From NCBI GenBank assembly GCA_030430715.1, contig JAUIJZ010000001.1, forward strand, positions 38,418 to 102,417: a DNA stretch of 64,000 nucleotides, read 5' to 3'. Below, piece after piece: positions 32,712 to 42,714 of this stretch (position 1 is its first letter; each line of letters begins with the position of its first letter). A program made the translations under genes and the position numbers. A model generated the notes under the pieces. The model was not told the DNA's origin, ran no database searches, and saw nothing but the letters and a program-made list of their open reading frames with translations. Source of the stretch: Alphaproteobacteria bacterium (GTDB lineage: Bacteria > Pseudomonadota > Alphaproteobacteria > Caulobacterales > Aquidulcibacteraceae).

Positions 32712-32818
32712 GGCGCTTCAAATCGGGACGAAATGGAGCGGGGTCAACCGGTATCGCATTGCATTTCGGCATGCTAAGGGGCGCCCTTGTTTGGGTGTGC
32801 TCGGCAGATCAGGAACGC

Positions 32819-34078
32819 ATGTCTCGGCTGGTGATGAAGTTCGGCGGCACGTCGGTTGGCGACGTGGAGCGCATTGCGCGCGTGGCGCGGATCGTTGCGT
32901 CGGAACGAAAACCGGGGCGTGGGCTCGCGGTCGTGGTCTCGGCGATGGCTGGCGAGACCAACCGGCTGGTCGCGCTGACGCAGGGCGCTGGCGGCGAGGG
33001 CACGGAGACGGCGCTGGGCGGCCAGGACTTCGACGACGAATATGATGTCGTCGTATCGACTGGCGAGCAGGTGACGACTGGCTTGCTGGCGCTTGCACTG
33101 CGACGCATCGGCGTGCCCGCGCGCTCTTGGCAGAATTGGCAGATACCGTTTCGTACGGATGGCGCTCATTCCAAGGCGCGTATCGCCGACGTCATTGAAG
33201 AGCGTATAGGCGCGTCCATGGATGAAGGTGTGATCGCTGTCGTTCCTGGCTTCCAGGGCGTGACAGACAATGATCGCATCACGACACTTGGACGTGGCGG
33301 TTCGGATACCTCGGCGGTTGCCTTAGCAGCGGCTCTGAAGGCGGAACGCTGCGACATCTACACGGACGTCGACGGCGTCTACACCACCGATCCGCGCATT
33401 GTGCAGAAGGCGCAGCGGCTGGAGAAAATTTCATACGAGGAAATGCTTGAGATGGCTTCCCTCGGGGCGAAGGTGCTGCAAACGCGGTCTGTAGAGCTTG
33501 CGTTCGCGCAGCGCGTGCCAGTCCGTGTGTTGTCTAGTTTTGTTGAGCCGGGCGCCCCTAACCCGGGCACTATCGTTTGCGGCGAGGATGAGATCGTGGA
33601 AAAGCAGGTCGTTTCGGGCGTGGCGTACTCGCGTGACGAAGCCAAGATCACTCTGCTGGGGGTGGAGGACCATCCTGGCATCGCAGCGGAGATTTTCGAG
33701 CGGCTGGCGGATGCCGGCATCAATGTCGACATGATCGTTCAAAGCGAGGCGCGTCAGCCGGGGCGGCAGAACATCCTGTTCACCTGCCCAGATCGAGAGG
33801 CCCAGCGCGCGGTTGCGTCCCTGGAAGAGGTTCGCGCCAGGTTAGGCGTGGAGGAAATCCACGTTCGCCGTGATGTGGCCAAGGTTTCCGTGATAGGGAT
33901 CGGCATGAAAAGCCAAGCGGGCGTTGCGCGCACTATGTTCTCGGCTCTTGCGCAAAAGGGCATCAACATCGAGGCGATCGCCACTTCGGAGATCAAAATC
34001 TCTGTGTTGATCGACGCCGCGTATACTGAGCTTGCGGTGCGGGCGCTGCATACAGCCTATGGTCTGGACGGCGCATAG
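32819..34078 (+). CDS. lysC: Aspartate kinase
   Basis: LysC phosphorylates aspartate, the first step to lysine, threonine, methionine and diaminopimelate. The 419-residue protein starts with VMKFGGTSVGD, has FQGVTDNDRITTLGRGGSDTSAVAL and TDVDGVYTTDPR, and ends in two ACT domains (LLGVEDHPGIAAEIFERLADAGINVDM and SVIGIGMKSQAGVARTMFSAL) that bind lysine and/or threonine. The frame opens at 32759, but the ATG at 32819 gives the family N-terminus. It is followed by ptsP. Confidence 0.95.
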   Translation: MSRLVMKFGGTSVGDVERIARVARIVASERKPGRGLAVVVSAMAGETNRLVALTQGAGGEGTETALGGQDFDDEYDVVVSTGEQVTTGLLALALRRIGVPARSWQNWQIPFRTDGAHSKARIADVIEERIGASMDEGVIAVVPGFQGVTDNDRITTLGRGGSDTSAVALAAALKAERCDIYTDVDGVYTTDPRIVQKAQRLEKISYEEMLEMASLGAKVLQTRSVELAFAQRVPVRVLSSFVEPGAPNPGTIVCGEDEIVEKQVVSGVAYSRDEAKITLLGVEDHPGIAAEIFERLADAGINVDMIVQSEARQPGRQNILFTCPDREAQRAVASLEEVRARLGVEEIHVRRDVAKVSVIGIGMKSQAGVARTMFSALAQKGINIEAIATSEIKISVLIDAAYTELAVRALHTAYGLDGA

Positions 34079-34111
34079 ACGCCGCATCCGCGACGGAGGA
34101 CGCAGGACGGA

Positions 34112-36376
34112 ATGACCGCGCCCGCTAATGTCGGCGGCTCCCGGATGCTCCTGCGTAAGTTGCGGGAGATCATGGAGGATGGCGATTCGGCGCAGGAGCG
34201 CTTGAATCGGCTCGTCGCTATGGTCGCATCGGTGATGGTTGCCGATGTCTGCTCGATCTATTTGACGCGCGGAAATCATAACGAGCTTTTCGCCACACAG
34301 GGCCTGATGCCGGAGGCCGTTCACCGCACCCGGCTGAAGCAGGGCGAGGGGCTGGTCGGCCTTGTGGCCGAGAATGCGCGCCCGCTAAACATCGCGGACG
34401 CGCCGCATCATGAGCGTTTCTCCTATCGGCCAGAAACCGGCGAGGACCCGTATCAATCCTTTCTCGGTGTGCCGATCTTGCGGTCGGAACGCGTGTTCGG
34501 CGTGCTGGTCGTCCAGAACAGCGTCCAGCGTATTTATGGCGACGATGAAGTCGAAGCGCTGCAGACCATCGCCATGGTGCTGGCGGAAATGGTTGCGGCC
34601 AATGCTTTCGGCGATCTTTCCGGCTTGGCTGATGTCGAGGCGCGGCCCAGCCGTCCGGATGCGCTCAATGGGCGGGTTTTCTCGGAAGGGCTCGCGATCG
34701 GCGTAGCGGTTCTGCATGAGCCACACGCGCCGCTTGGCCGTGTTATCGCCGATGATCCAGTGCGCGAGGAAGCGCGCCTCAACGCCGCGCTAAAGCAGGT
34801 GCGTGACGCCATTGCCGAAATGCTGGAAGGCGATCCAGGCCGCATTTCGGGGGTGTCCCGCGAAGTGCTCGAAACCTTCCTGATGCTTGCGTCCGACCCA
34901 AGCTGGGAAGTGAAATTGAAGAATGGCGTGCGCGCCGGCCTCTCCGCGGATGCGGCGGTAGAGCGTGTGCGCGGCGAACACCGGGCCAAGATCAATGCGG
35001 CGCGCGATCCGTATTTGCGCGAGCGCATGCATGACCTCGAAGATTTGGACAACCGGCTTTTGCGTGCTCTTGCCGGCGAAGATGGCGCTGCGGCTCAGTC
35101 TATGCCCGAGAACGCCATCCTGATTGCGCGCGAATTAGGTCCGGCGGAGCTTTTGGATTACGGCGCGGACCGGCTGAAAGGCGTTGCTCTCGAGGAGGGG
35201 GGCAACACGGCGCATGCGGTGATCGTTGCACGCGCCATGGGGATACCCATGGTTGGGCTGCTGCCGGGGCTCCTCTCGCGGGTCGAGGATGGCGATCCGC
35301 TTGTGCTGGACGGTGAGAGTGGCGCTGTTTTGTTGCGTCCCGAACCGGCTGTCGTTTCGACATATGAAGAGCGCCTGCAATTACGTTCGGCGCGCGCTGC
35401 TGAATTCGCGCGTCTGAAAGATACGCCGGCCGTTAGCCGCGATGGCGTGGCGATGTCGCTGCTGCTCAATGCAGGGCTGGCGCTAGACGTGCATCATATT
35501 GGAGAAGTTGGCGCCGAAGGCGTTGGGCTATTTCGAACTGAATTCCAGTTCATGGTGTCTGAGACGCTGCCGCGGCTCGACAGCCAAACTCAGCTCTATC
35601 GGGATGTGTTCGAGGCAGCGGGCGACCGTCCCGTTACCTTTCGAACCCTTGATCTCGGCGGCGACAAAGTGCTGCCTTACGTCAAAGCTGAGAAAGAAGA
35701 GAACCCGGCGCTGGGTTGGCGCGCTGTCCGCATCGGCTTGGATCGGCCTGCTCTTCTTCGTTACCAATTGCGCGCTTTGATCAACGCTGCAGAGGGGCGG
35801 CGGCTGCGCGTCATGTTCCCGCTGGTGACGACCGTGGCCGAGTTTGACGCTGCGCGCGCTTTGGTGGACCGCGAGTTGGAGTGGCATGCCCGGTTTGGGC
35901 GTGGCGGTCCGGCGAGCGTCGAGGTCGGGGTCATGTTAGAAGCGCCGGCATTGGCTTGGTCTATCAGCGCACTGGCAGGTAAGGCCGATTTCCTATCGAT
36001 CGGCACCAATGATTTAATGCAGTATTTCTTCGCTGCGGATCGCGGCAACGCGCGCGTGTCCGATCGTTATGACGTGCTGAGCCCGCCTGCCTTGCGTTTC
36101 CTCCAACGGATTAGCGAGGATGCGGATGCCGCAGGAATTCCCGCTTCGATTTGCGGTGAAGCAGCAGGGCGGCCGCTTGAAGCTTTGGCATTTACCGCGC
36201 TTGGCTTTCGCCGGCTGTCCATGCCCGCTTCGGGCATTGGGCCGGTGAAGCGGCTTGTACTGTCACTTGATGTCGGCGTCGCGAGCGAAACGGTGAAAGC
36301 GTTAATGCGTGAGGACAGATCGTCTATCCGCACAGAACTCACCGAATTTGCGAAAAAAGAGCGTATTCCGCTGTAA
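34112..36376 (+). CDS. ptsP: Nitrogen phosphotransferase enzyme I (EI-Ntr)
   Basis: PtsP takes phosphate from phosphoenolpyruvate and passes it to NPr, heading a regulatory relay that senses nitrogen through glutamine. The 754-residue protein has an N-terminal GAF domain (about 18-165), the PEP-utiliser N domain, the phospho-His in GGNTAHAVIVARAMGIP, and the PEP-binding barrel with EGVGLFRTEFQF, MLEAPAL, SIGTNDLMQYFFA and the catalytic Cys in ASICGEAAG. A GGAGGA-like site precedes the ATG. NPr and EIIA genes are not in the window. Confidence 0.94.
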   Translation: MTAPANVGGSRMLLRKLREIMEDGDSAQERLNRLVAMVASVMVADVCSIYLTRGNHNELFATQGLMPEAVHRTRLKQGEGLVGLVAENARPLNIADAPHHERFSYRPETGEDPYQSFLGVPILRSERVFGVLVVQNSVQRIYGDDEVEALQTIAMVLAEMVAANAFGDLSGLADVEARPSRPDALNGRVFSEGLAIGVAVLHEPHAPLGRVIADDPVREEARLNAALKQVRDAIAEMLEGDPGRISGVSREVLETFLMLASDPSWEVKLKNGVRAGLSADAAVERVRGEHRAKINAARDPYLRERMHDLEDLDNRLLRALAGEDGAAAQSMPENAILIARELGPAELLDYGADRLKGVALEEGGNTAHAVIVARAMGIPMVGLLPGLLSRVEDGDPLVLDGESGAVLLRPEPAVVSTYEERLQLRSARAAEFARLKDTPAVSRDGVAMSLLLNAGLALDVHHIGEVGAEGVGLFRTEFQFMVSETLPRLDSQTQLYRDVFEAAGDRPVTFRTLDLGGDKVLPYVKAEKEENPALGWRAVRIGLDRPALLRYQLRALINAAEGRRLRVMFPLVTTVAEFDAARALVDRELEWHARFGRGGPASVEVGVMLEAPALAWSISALAGKADFLSIGTNDLMQYFFAADRGNARVSDRYDVLSPPALRFLQRISEDADAAGIPASICGEAAGRPLEALAFTALGFRRLSMPASGIGPVKRLVLSLDVGVASETVKALMREDRSSIRTELTEFAKKERIPL

Positions 36377-36484
36377 AGTGGCGCTCTGCGTGCGTTGAGC
36401 AAACGACGATTCGCGATTACGTTAGTGGCATGGCGCAAAAGTTGCCTTTCTTAACGTATGGCCCTTAGGAGGGGCCGGCGTGTG

Positions 36485-37321
36485 ATGTTGAATACGACGC
36501 CAAATAGTTCGCAAAATGAAACGACGCCCCATGAGGGGCGGTCGTCTCGACGTGTCGAAACGGTAAAGGCGCCGGATTTAAATCCTGAGTGGCGCGCGGG
36601 TCGCAAGCTTACCGAAGCGCGGCAGCAGCGCGGGTTAAGTCTCGACGAGGTGGCTGAACGCATACGAGTGCGACGAGAATTTCTCGAAGCGCTTGAGCAG
36701 ATGAATGTGAAGCTGCTGCCGGGCAAGGCGTATGCGGTTGCTTTCCTTCGCTCCTATGCGCGTGAGCTCGGCATCGACGAGCAATCCATCGTCGATCAGT
36801 TCCAAGATGAATGCGCCTTGAGCCGTGAGGACGTGGAGAAACCGATACGCGCGCCCTCGACCCGCCCTCGGCGCGAGCGTCCTTGGATGGCGGCGGTTGC
36901 GTTGGTCGCGGTCGGCGCCGGATTCGTTGGGTGGCGCGCGATTAGCCAGGACAATCAGGACAATGTGACAGAACCTGCCGTGGAGCAGGCTGCGCTGGAT
37001 TCGGATGCGGGTGCGCCTTTGGTGACGCCGGGTGCGGAAATCCGGGTGGTGGAGATCAAGGCGCTGTCCGAGGCTTGGCTTGAGGCGCGGGGCCCGGACG
37101 GCACGGTATTCCTGTCGCGCACGCTACAGCCTGGCGATGTTTACCGCCCGGACGCCAGCCCAGGCTGGACATTGCACGCCCGCGACGGCTCGGCGTTTGA
37201 GCTTTTTGTGAACGGTCAATCGGCGGGCGCGCTTGGCCCCCCCGGCATGCCTGTGCTCGGGCGCGCGATCGACGAGATCCAGCCGGCCATGCAAGCGGGG
37301 CTTACGACGCCGCGTAGCTAA
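36485..37321 (+). CDS. rodZ: RodZ-like protein: helix-turn-helix, one membrane helix, DUF4115
   Basis: A 278-residue protein with a cytoplasmic Xre-type helix-turn-helix (LTEARQQRGLSLDEVAERIRVRREFLEALEQ), the RodZ-specific LLPGKAYAVAFLRSYARELG, a single membrane helix (PWMAAVALVAVGAGFVGW) and a C-terminal DUF4115 beta domain (AWLEARGPDGTVFLSRTL). RodZ links MreB to the elongation machinery; some members act as regulators, so the name is moderate. The AGGAGGGG about 10 bases before the ATG at 36485 decides the start. It lies between ptsP and ispG. Confidence 0.8.
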   Translation: MLNTTPNSSQNETTPHEGRSSRRVETVKAPDLNPEWRAGRKLTEARQQRGLSLDEVAERIRVRREFLEALEQMNVKLLPGKAYAVAFLRSYARELGIDEQSIVDQFQDECALSREDVEKPIRAPSTRPRRERPWMAAVALVAVGAGFVGWRAISQDNQDNVTEPAVEQAALDSDAGAPLVTPGAEIRVVEIKALSEAWLEARGPDGTVFLSRTLQPGDVYRPDASPGWTLHARDGSAFELFVNGQSAGALGPPGMPVLGRAIDEIQPAMQAGLTTPRS

Positions 37322-37387
37322 AGCTGTGCTCGGGAGGGTGTCGCCAACAGCCGAGGCGCGCTATCTCCGTCCCGAAAGGATATCCAA

Positions 37388-38524
37388 ATGGACGGCGCTG
37401 CGGGCGACCTGCACCACATCCGCCCTTGGCGGCGCATAGAGAGGCGGCTTTCGCGTAAAATACGCGTTGGCGCCGTCGAGGTGGGCGGCGATGCGCCGAT
37501 CACCGTCCAATCAATGACCAATACGCCGACGGCCGACGCCGGCGCGACCATTGATCAAATCCGCCGGCTTGAAGAGGCTGGAGCGGATATCGTGCGTGTT
37601 TCCTGTCCGGATGAAGATTCAACGGCGGCCTTCTCCACGATTGCGCGGGCGGCCAAGGTCCCGCTCGTTGCGGATATCCACTTCCACTATAAGCGCGGCA
37701 TTGAAGCGGCGATGGCGGGCGCGGCGTGCTTGCGCATCAATCCCGGCAATATCGGTTCGCCTGCGCGCGTGAAGGAAGTGGTGCAAGCGGCGAAGGATCA
37801 TGGGTGCTCGATCCGGATCGGTGTGAACGCCGGCTCGCTTGAGCAACACCTTCTCGAAAAATATGGCGAACCTTGCCCCGAGGCGATGGTGGAGAGCGCG
37901 CTGTTTCACGCTGCCTTGCTCGAGGAGCATGACTTTCGCGAGTACAAGATCAGCGTGAAGGCCTCCGATGTGTTCTTGACCGCAGCGGCCTATCAGGCGC
38001 TTGCGGAGGCAACGGATGCGCCGCTGCATCTTGGCGTCACCGAAGCGGGCGCGCTCCGAGCGGGCACGATTAAGTCTTCCATCTCCATGGGGTCGCTGTT
38101 GTGGGCGGGCATCGGCGACACGATCCGCGTATCACTCGCCGCCGATCCCGTAGAGGAGATCAAGGTCGGCCACGACTTGTTGAAGTCGATGGGATTGCGT
38201 CAGCGCGGCGTCACGATCATCGCCTGTCCGTCCTGCGCGCGTCAGGGCTTCAATGTGATCGAGACTGTTGAGACGCTTGAGAAACGTCTCGCGCATATTC
38301 CTGAGCCGATCACGCTTTCGATCATTGGCTGCGTCGTGAACGGGCCGGGCGAGGCGCTGATGACCGATCTCGGCTTTACCGGCGGCGGCAAGGGCGCTGG
38401 GATGGTGTATGTGGCTGGCAAGCCTGATCATAAGACCGAGAATGCCGGTATGGTGGATCATATCGTTGAACTGGTGGAAGCGCGCGCGAAAGAATTGCGC
38501 GGCATCGACAACCCGCCCCGTTAG
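37388..38524 (+). CDS. ispG: 4-hydroxy-3-methylbut-2-enyl diphosphate synthase
   Basis: IspG is a [4Fe-4S] enzyme of the non-mevalonate isoprenoid pathway that reductively opens the cyclic diphosphate. The 378-residue protein has [37 protein letters not shown] and the three cluster cysteines in [10 protein letters not shown] (two) and [11 protein letters not shown] (one), followed by the expected Glu. Cluster supply may come from the suf operon about 5 kb downstream. It follows the rodZ-like gene by 66 bp. Confidence 0.96.
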   Translation: MDGAAGDLHHIRPWRRIERRLSRKIRVGAVEVGGDAPITVQSMTNTPTADAGATIDQIRRLEEAGADIVRVSCPDEDSTAAFSTIARAAKVPLVADIHFHYKRGIEAAMAGAACLRINPGNIGSPARVKEVVQAAKDHGCSIRIGVNAGSLEQHLLEKYGEPCPEAMVESALFHAALLEEHDFREYKISVKASDVFLTAAAYQALAEATDAPLHLGVTEAGALRAGTIKSSISMGSLLWAGIGDTIRVSLAADPVEEIKVGHDLLKSMGLRQRGVTIIACPSCARQGFNVIETVETLEKRLAHIPEPITLSIIGCVVNGPGEALMTDLGFTGGGKGAGMVYVAGKPDHKTENAGMVDHIVELVEARAKELRGIDNPPR

Positions 38525-38550
38525 CGCCTATCAAGGCGTTGGAGATTGAG

Positions 38551-38967
38551 ATGCTGCAGCAGCACCTGCAGGACACATATCAATATTTGTTCGACGCGGC
38601 GCATCGCGCGCTGCGCGATGGCGGCTCTTTTGCGCCGTTTGGCGCCGGCATTCGCAAGACCGGCGAGCAGATTCATACCAATGTGGATTTGCCGATCGAC
38701 CAATCTGCACCCGCCGATCATATCTCGGGCTTGATCGCGGGCTTTCGTCTCGACGATCAAGAGAATGGTCTTATCGCTGCGGGGCTTGTGTTTGATGGGC
38801 GGGCTTCGAGCGATGACGCCGCGGCGCTCTGCTTCCATATTGAAGTCGCCAATGGTCAGGCGGTGGAAGTGATCGTGCCTTATGCACGCCGCGATCCTGC
38901 GGAGATCGCCTTTGACGAGCCGCAGATCACCGCGGTCGCGGCCGAAATCTTCGCCGAAGTGATGTAG
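38551..38967 (+). CDS. Conserved hypothetical protein between ispG and prfA
   Basis: A 138-residue soluble protein, start chosen at the ATG preceded by GGAG (38541-38544). It reads [25 protein letters not shown], then [21 protein letters not shown] and alternating strands ([28 protein letters not shown], then [23 protein letters not shown]), suggesting a mixed alpha/beta fold with a central sheet. I do not recognise a family. Its stop is one base before the prfA ATG, so it is co-transcribed with prfA and prmC and possibly ispG. Confidence 0.65.
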   Translation: MLQQHLQDTYQYLFDAAHRALRDGGSFAPFGAGIRKTGEQIHTNVDLPIDQSAPADHISGLIAGFRLDDQENGLIAAGLVFDGRASSDDAAALCFHIEVANGQAVEVIVPYARRDPAEIAFDEPQITAVAAEIFAEVM

Positions 38968-38968
38968 C

Positions 38969-40054
38969 ATGGCTGGGCTGGAACGTCTTGAACGCCGCTT
39001 GGGGCAAGCGGTGGAGCGCTTCGAGCGCGTTGAAGCGCGCCTTGGCGCCGCTACGGACGGCGCTGAGATCACCAAGCTCAGTCAAGAACATGCGGAGTTG
39101 AAGCCGCTCGCGGATGCGATCGCGGCGCTCAACACCGCACGCTCTGAACTCGCCGATCTCGAAGCGATGACGCGCGAAACGACCGACCGAGACATGAAGG
39201 CGATGATCGAGGCGGAGCTCGGAGAGGTGCGCGACCGGCTGCCTGACCTGGAGCGGGCGGCGCTTTTGCTTCTCGTGCCGAAGGACGATGACGAAAGCGC
39301 TTCCGCGATCCTGGAAATTCGCGCCGGCACCGGCGGCGAAGAAGCTGCGCTTTTCGCCGGCGATTTGCTGCGCATGTATCAGCGCTATGCAAGCCGCCAG
39401 GGCTGGCGCTTCGAGCTGGAGGACGTGTCCGAGACTGGCATTGGCGGCATGAAGGAAGTCATTGCCAGTGTCAGCGGAAAGGGCGTGTTCGGGCGCCTGC
39501 GCTTCGAGAGCGGCGTGCATCGCGTGCAGCGCGTGCCGGAAACGGAAGCTGGCGGCCGCATTCATACCTCGGCTGCGACAGTCGCGGTTTTGCCTCAGCC
39601 CGAAGGCGACGTGGATGTCGTTATCGACGACAAGGACATTCGCATCGATACGATGCGTTCATCCGGCGCCGGCGGTCAGCACGTCAACAAAACCGATTCC
39701 GCAGTGCGCATCACGCACTTGCCGACAGGCATCGTTGTTGTCAGCCAACTCAAATCGCAGCACCAGAACCGCATTCAGGCGATGAGCGTGCTGAAAGCGA
39801 AATTGTACGACCTGGAGCGTAGCAAGCGCGATGCGGCGCGCGCCGCGGAGCGGAAGGGGCAGATCGGCTCCGGCGATCGCAGCGAGCGCATCCGCACCTA
39901 TAATTTCCCGCAAGGCCGCGTGACCGACCATCGCATCAATCTCACTGTCTACAATTTGCCCGAAGTGATTGATGGCGCGCTCGACCCTATTCTGGATGCG
40001 CTGTCCGCTGAGGATCAGGCGCGCAAATTGGCGGCGCTAGAGGATGAAACGTGA
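38969..40054 (+). CDS. prfA: Peptide chain release factor 1
   Basis: RF1 recognises UAG and UAA stop codons and triggers peptide release. The 361-residue protein has the GGQ loop in [15 protein letters not shown], the RF1-type [15 protein letters not shown] region and the [14 protein letters not shown] end. In the stop-codon recognition loop the usual P(A/V)T is PET here (VPETEAGG), a variant that I recall in alphaproteobacteria. Its stop overlaps prmC (GTGA), the enzyme that methylates the GGQ glutamine, which is the standard pairing. Confidence 0.96.
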   Translation: MAGLERLERRLGQAVERFERVEARLGAATDGAEITKLSQEHAELKPLADAIAALNTARSELADLEAMTRETTDRDMKAMIEAELGEVRDRLPDLERAALLLLVPKDDDESASAILEIRAGTGGEEAALFAGDLLRMYQRYASRQGWRFELEDVSETGIGGMKEVIASVSGKGVFGRLRFESGVHRVQRVPETEAGGRIHTSAATVAVLPQPEGDVDVVIDDKDIRIDTMRSSGAGGQHVNKTDSAVRITHLPTGIVVVSQLKSQHQNRIQAMSVLKAKLYDLERSKRDAARAAERKGQIGSGDRSERIRTYNFPQGRVTDHRINLTVYNLPEVIDGALDPILDALSAEDQARKLAALEDET

Positions 40055-40896
40055 CCGCGCTGGTGTCGCTCTGGACCCAGGTGCGCAGGCAATTAGAAGC
40101 CGCCGGCGTGGAAACGCCTGTATTCGATGCGAGACTTTTGCTGGAGGCCGGCGCTGGGGTGAAGCGCCTGGACATTCTCACCGATCCACGACGCGAACTG
40201 AGTGAGACGCAGGTGTCAGCAGTGGAAGCTTTGGCTGCGCGTCGCGCTGAACGCGAGCCGGTCAGCCAAATTCTCGGGCGAAAAGAATTCTGGACGTTCG
40301 AGCTCGCGGTCAGCTCAAGCGTTCTGACGCCGCGTCCAGAAACAGAATTGGTGGTGCAGGCCGGGTTGGACATGCTCGGCCCCGATAAACCCGCTCGGGT
40401 GCTCGATCTCGGCGTGGGCTCCGGGGCAATATTGCTCGCAATTCTGAGTGAGCGGCCGCAAGCACGCGGGCTCGGCGTTGACGCTAGCGCGGCGGCTTTG
40501 GCCATAGCTCGCCAAAACAGCGAAAATCTAAAGCTGGCTGATCGCGTCGAGTGGCGAAATGCCGAATGGGATGCAGGGCTTGAGGGACCGTTCGACCTGA
40601 TTGTGTCCAATCCTCCTTACATCCCATCTGCGGATATTGAGGGGCTGCAGCCTGAAGTGGCTCGCTATGAGCCGCGTCTCGCGCTCGATGGGGGTGTGGA
40701 CGGCTTGGATGCTTATCGTGCGATTTTGCCAGCGTTGCCGCGCCTTTTGCGTCCAGGGGGCGGCTTCGCTCTGGAAGTAGGGGCAGGGCAGTCGGAAGAT
40801 GTCATGGCGCTGGCGCGCGCGGCAGGGATGCATGCCGTCGAGGCCCGGCGCGATTTGGCGGGCATAGAGCGCGTGATTGCCGGGCGTGTGGACTGA
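40051..40896 (+). CDS. prmC: Release factor glutamine methyltransferase
   Basis: PrmC (HemK) methylates the GGQ glutamine of RF1 and RF2 with SAM. The 281-residue protein has the N-terminal helical domain, SAM motif [16 protein letters not shown] and the glutamine-amide-binding NPPY in [31 protein letters not shown] is another family landmark. It starts with GTG overlapping the prfA stop. Confidence 0.95.
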   Translation: MTALVSLWTQVRRQLEAAGVETPVFDARLLLEAGAGVKRLDILTDPRRELSETQVSAVEALAARRAEREPVSQILGRKEFWTFELAVSSSVLTPRPETELVVQAGLDMLGPDKPARVLDLGVGSGAILLAILSERPQARGLGVDASAAALAIARQNSENLKLADRVEWRNAEWDAGLEGPFDLIVSNPPYIPSADIEGLQPEVARYEPRLALDGGVDGLDAYRAILPALPRLLRPGGGFALEVGAGQSEDVMALARAAGMHAVEARRDLAGIERVIAGRVD

Positions 40897-41189
40897 AAAA
40901 AGCCTTGGATCGGACGCGGGGAGGCATTAGGTTCGAAATCGGAATCGGAGCCAATTGGTTCTAGGGGCTGAACCGGCGCCAATTCCAGCGCAGGCGAGCG
41001 AAACGCCGCACAGCGCGTCCTCAGCGAAGAGGTTAAGTTGAGAGGAAGCGGCGGCAGCGCCGTTGAACTGGCCCAAAAGCGAACCTCAGGGCCCAGAGAC
41101 AATGCGAAGCAATTCGGCCGACGAAGCGCCCTTTCGTTGCGTGCTGAAGAACGCATCGCCAAACCACGGAAAATGATGGTGCAATTGCA
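40897..41189. other. Non-coding interval before the DUF4167 gene
   Basis: I see no gene, tRNA or clear terminator in these 293 bases. A weak hairpin is possible around 40953-40973 (GGTTC paired with GAACC). It probably contains the promoter and leader of the downstream gene. Confidence 0.4.
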
Positions 41190-41819
41190 ATGAAGCGTCA
41201 GCGAGGCCGCGGCCGGGGTGGTAAGCCGGGCGGACATCATAATCACCATAACCCAAACCGCTCGCTCGATAGCAGCGGGCCAGATGGCATGAAGGTGCGT
41301 GGTTCCGTTTCGCACGTTTACGAGCGCTATTTGCAGCTGGCGCGTGATGCGGCCAGCTCTGGCGATCGCATTCTGAGCGAAAATTATATGCAGCACGCGG
41401 ATCATTATTTCCGCTTGTGGCGGACGCTTCAGCCTGCCGTACCTGTACAGTCTCAGCAGGATCGCTATGAAGGCGATGATGAGGGTGATGGCGCCGAGGC
41501 GGATTCCGCAGAGGGTGTTGATGCGGATGCCACCGACGCTGAAGCGCAAGCGCCTCAGGAAGCGGGCGAAGATCAGCAGGGTGAGCGGGGCGCGGAGCGT
41601 GAAGGTGATTTCCGTCGCCGTCGCGGACGCCGCAGCCGTTTTCGCTCAGGTGATGGTGAGCAAGGCGATGAAGGCGAAGCGCGCCCCCCGCGTGAAGCGC
41701 GTGAGGGCGAAGAGCCGCGCCGGCAGCGTTCTCGCGAGAGCCGCAGCGGAGATCGCGGCGATCAAGGCCAGGAAGGTTTTTCCGATGGCCCGAAGCCCGC
41801 TTTTCTTAAGACCGAATAG
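41190..41819 (+). CDS. DUF4167 family protein
   Basis: A 209-residue, very hydrophilic protein. Its N-terminus is basic and glycine-rich (KRQRGRGRGGKPGGHHNHHN). Residues about 30-75 form the conserved DUF4167 helix region (VRGSVSHVYERYLQLARDA, ENYMQHADHYFRLW). The rest is low complexity: an acidic part rich in Asp, Glu and Ala, then an Arg/Glu/Ser-rich part with many RSR and GDR repeats. This composition suggests a disordered, possibly RNA-binding protein; the function is unknown. A neighbourhood with prfA-prmC is one I recall from alphaproteobacteria. Confidence 0.85.
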   Translation: MKRQRGRGRGGKPGGHHNHHNPNRSLDSSGPDGMKVRGSVSHVYERYLQLARDAASSGDRILSENYMQHADHYFRLWRTLQPAVPVQSQQDRYEGDDEGDGAEADSAEGVDADATDAEAQAPQEAGEDQQGERGAEREGDFRRRRGRRSRFRSGDGEQGDEGEARPPREAREGEEPRRQRSRESRSGDRGDQGQEGFSDGPKPAFLKTE

Positions 41820-41831
41820 ACAGCGTGCTTG

Positions 41832-41857
41832 CCAGCAAGCGCATTAGCGCTTGCTGG
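41832..41857. terminator. Strong hairpin between convergent genes
   Basis: An 11-bp perfect stem (CCAGCAAGCGC at 41832-41842 with GCGCTTGCTGG at 41847-41857) with a 4-base loop sits just after the DUF4167 stop and includes the last codons and stop of the convergent hydrolase gene. Neither side has a T run, so it is a weak or bidirectional terminator candidate, or an mRNA 3'-end stabiliser. Confidence 0.5.
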
Positions 41858-42515
41858 TTGGCGGACGCGGCGGACCGGCAAGACGGCGCTCAAGATAAAT
41901 GCGCGCGTGCTTTTCGACCTCGTTGAGATAGTCGTCCCGATAGAAATGGTCCGCGCCTTCGACTGGCGCGCCATCGACCTTGATATTCTTTTGCGTGCGG
42001 ATGCGTCCGATCACGCGTTCCATGTCTGGCGCGGTGGTTACGGTGTCGCGCGTGCCGTAGATGATCACGCCTGAGGCGGGGCACGGCGCCAGGAACGACA
42101 GGTCGTAATGATTGGCCGGGGGGGAGACGGCGATGAAGCCGTCAATCTCTGGCCGGCGCATCAGCAGCTGAAGCCCAATCCAAGCGCCGAAAGAATAGCC
42201 GCCGACCCAGCATTGTTCGGCGTTCGGGTTCATGCTCTGCAGATAGTCGAGCGCCGAGGCGGCGTCGGACAATTCGCCCATGCCGTTGTCGAACACGCCC
42301 TGGCTGCGGCCGATGCCGCGGAAATTGAAGCGCAGCACGCCGAAACCGAAATCCGCGAACAGCTTGTAAAGTTGGACGCTGACGCGGTCATGCATCGAGC
42401 CCGAAGCGCGCGGATGGCTATGCAGGATCAGCGCGATTGGCGCGCCTTCCTTGGACGGCTCGGTATAACGGCCTTCGACGCGCCCGGCGGCGCCGGGAAA
42501 AATCACTTCTGGCAT
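41844..42515 (-). CDS. Alpha/beta hydrolase
   Basis: A 223-residue cytoplasmic alpha/beta hydrolase: the LILHSHPRASGSM oxyanion region, the nucleophile Ser in WVGGYSFGAWIG, an Asp region in YGTRDTVTTAPDMERV and a final His in GADHFYRDDYL. The HSHPxxxGSMxxxxxxxL and NFRGIGRSQG segments are typical of short, dienelactone-hydrolase-like proteins without known substrate. It converges with the DUF4167 gene and is divergent from iscR. Confidence 0.82.
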   Translation of the reverse strand: MPEVIFPGAAGRVEGRYTEPSKEGAPIALILHSHPRASGSMHDRVSVQLYKLFADFGFGVLRFNFRGIGRSQGVFDNGMGELSDAASALDYLQSMNPNAEQCWVGGYSFGAWIGLQLLMRRPEIDGFIAVSPPANHYDLSFLAPCPASGVIIYGTRDTVTTAPDMERVIGRIRTQKNIKVDGAPVEGADHFYRDDYLNEVEKHARIYLERRLAGPPRPPTSKR

Positions 42516-42592
42516 TCAATATGACCCCAAATATCCGGGCGAGTATCGCATTCGCCGCGGGCCGGTGACGGCTTTTCGCCTCCGGCAAATTC

Positions 42593-42621
42593 TTGACCAA
42601 AACGCTCAGGTATCCTAGCTC
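42593..42621 (+). promoter_or_regulatory. Tentative promoter upstream of iscR
   Basis: TTGACC (42593-42598) lies 17 bp before TAGCTC (42616-42621), about 95 bp ahead of the iscR start in the 199-bp gap where the suf operon promoter must be. The -10 match is poor. The IscR protein probably binds here to control its own operon, but I could not identify an operator with confidence. Confidence 0.2.
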
Positions 42622-42714
42622 TAGCCTGTAAGGGCTTCGCAGGTCCCGGCCCCGGAGGGGGCGGCTTCTAGCACATCAATTTGGGGGCATGCGAGGGCGC
42701 TGGAAGGGTTTGGC

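Noticed and set aside
40713..41549. A 278-codon minus-strand frame spanning the gap between prmC and the DUF4167 gene
   Set aside because: It overlaps the ends of two convincing plus-strand genes and has no recognisable domain; I treat the gap as non-coding.
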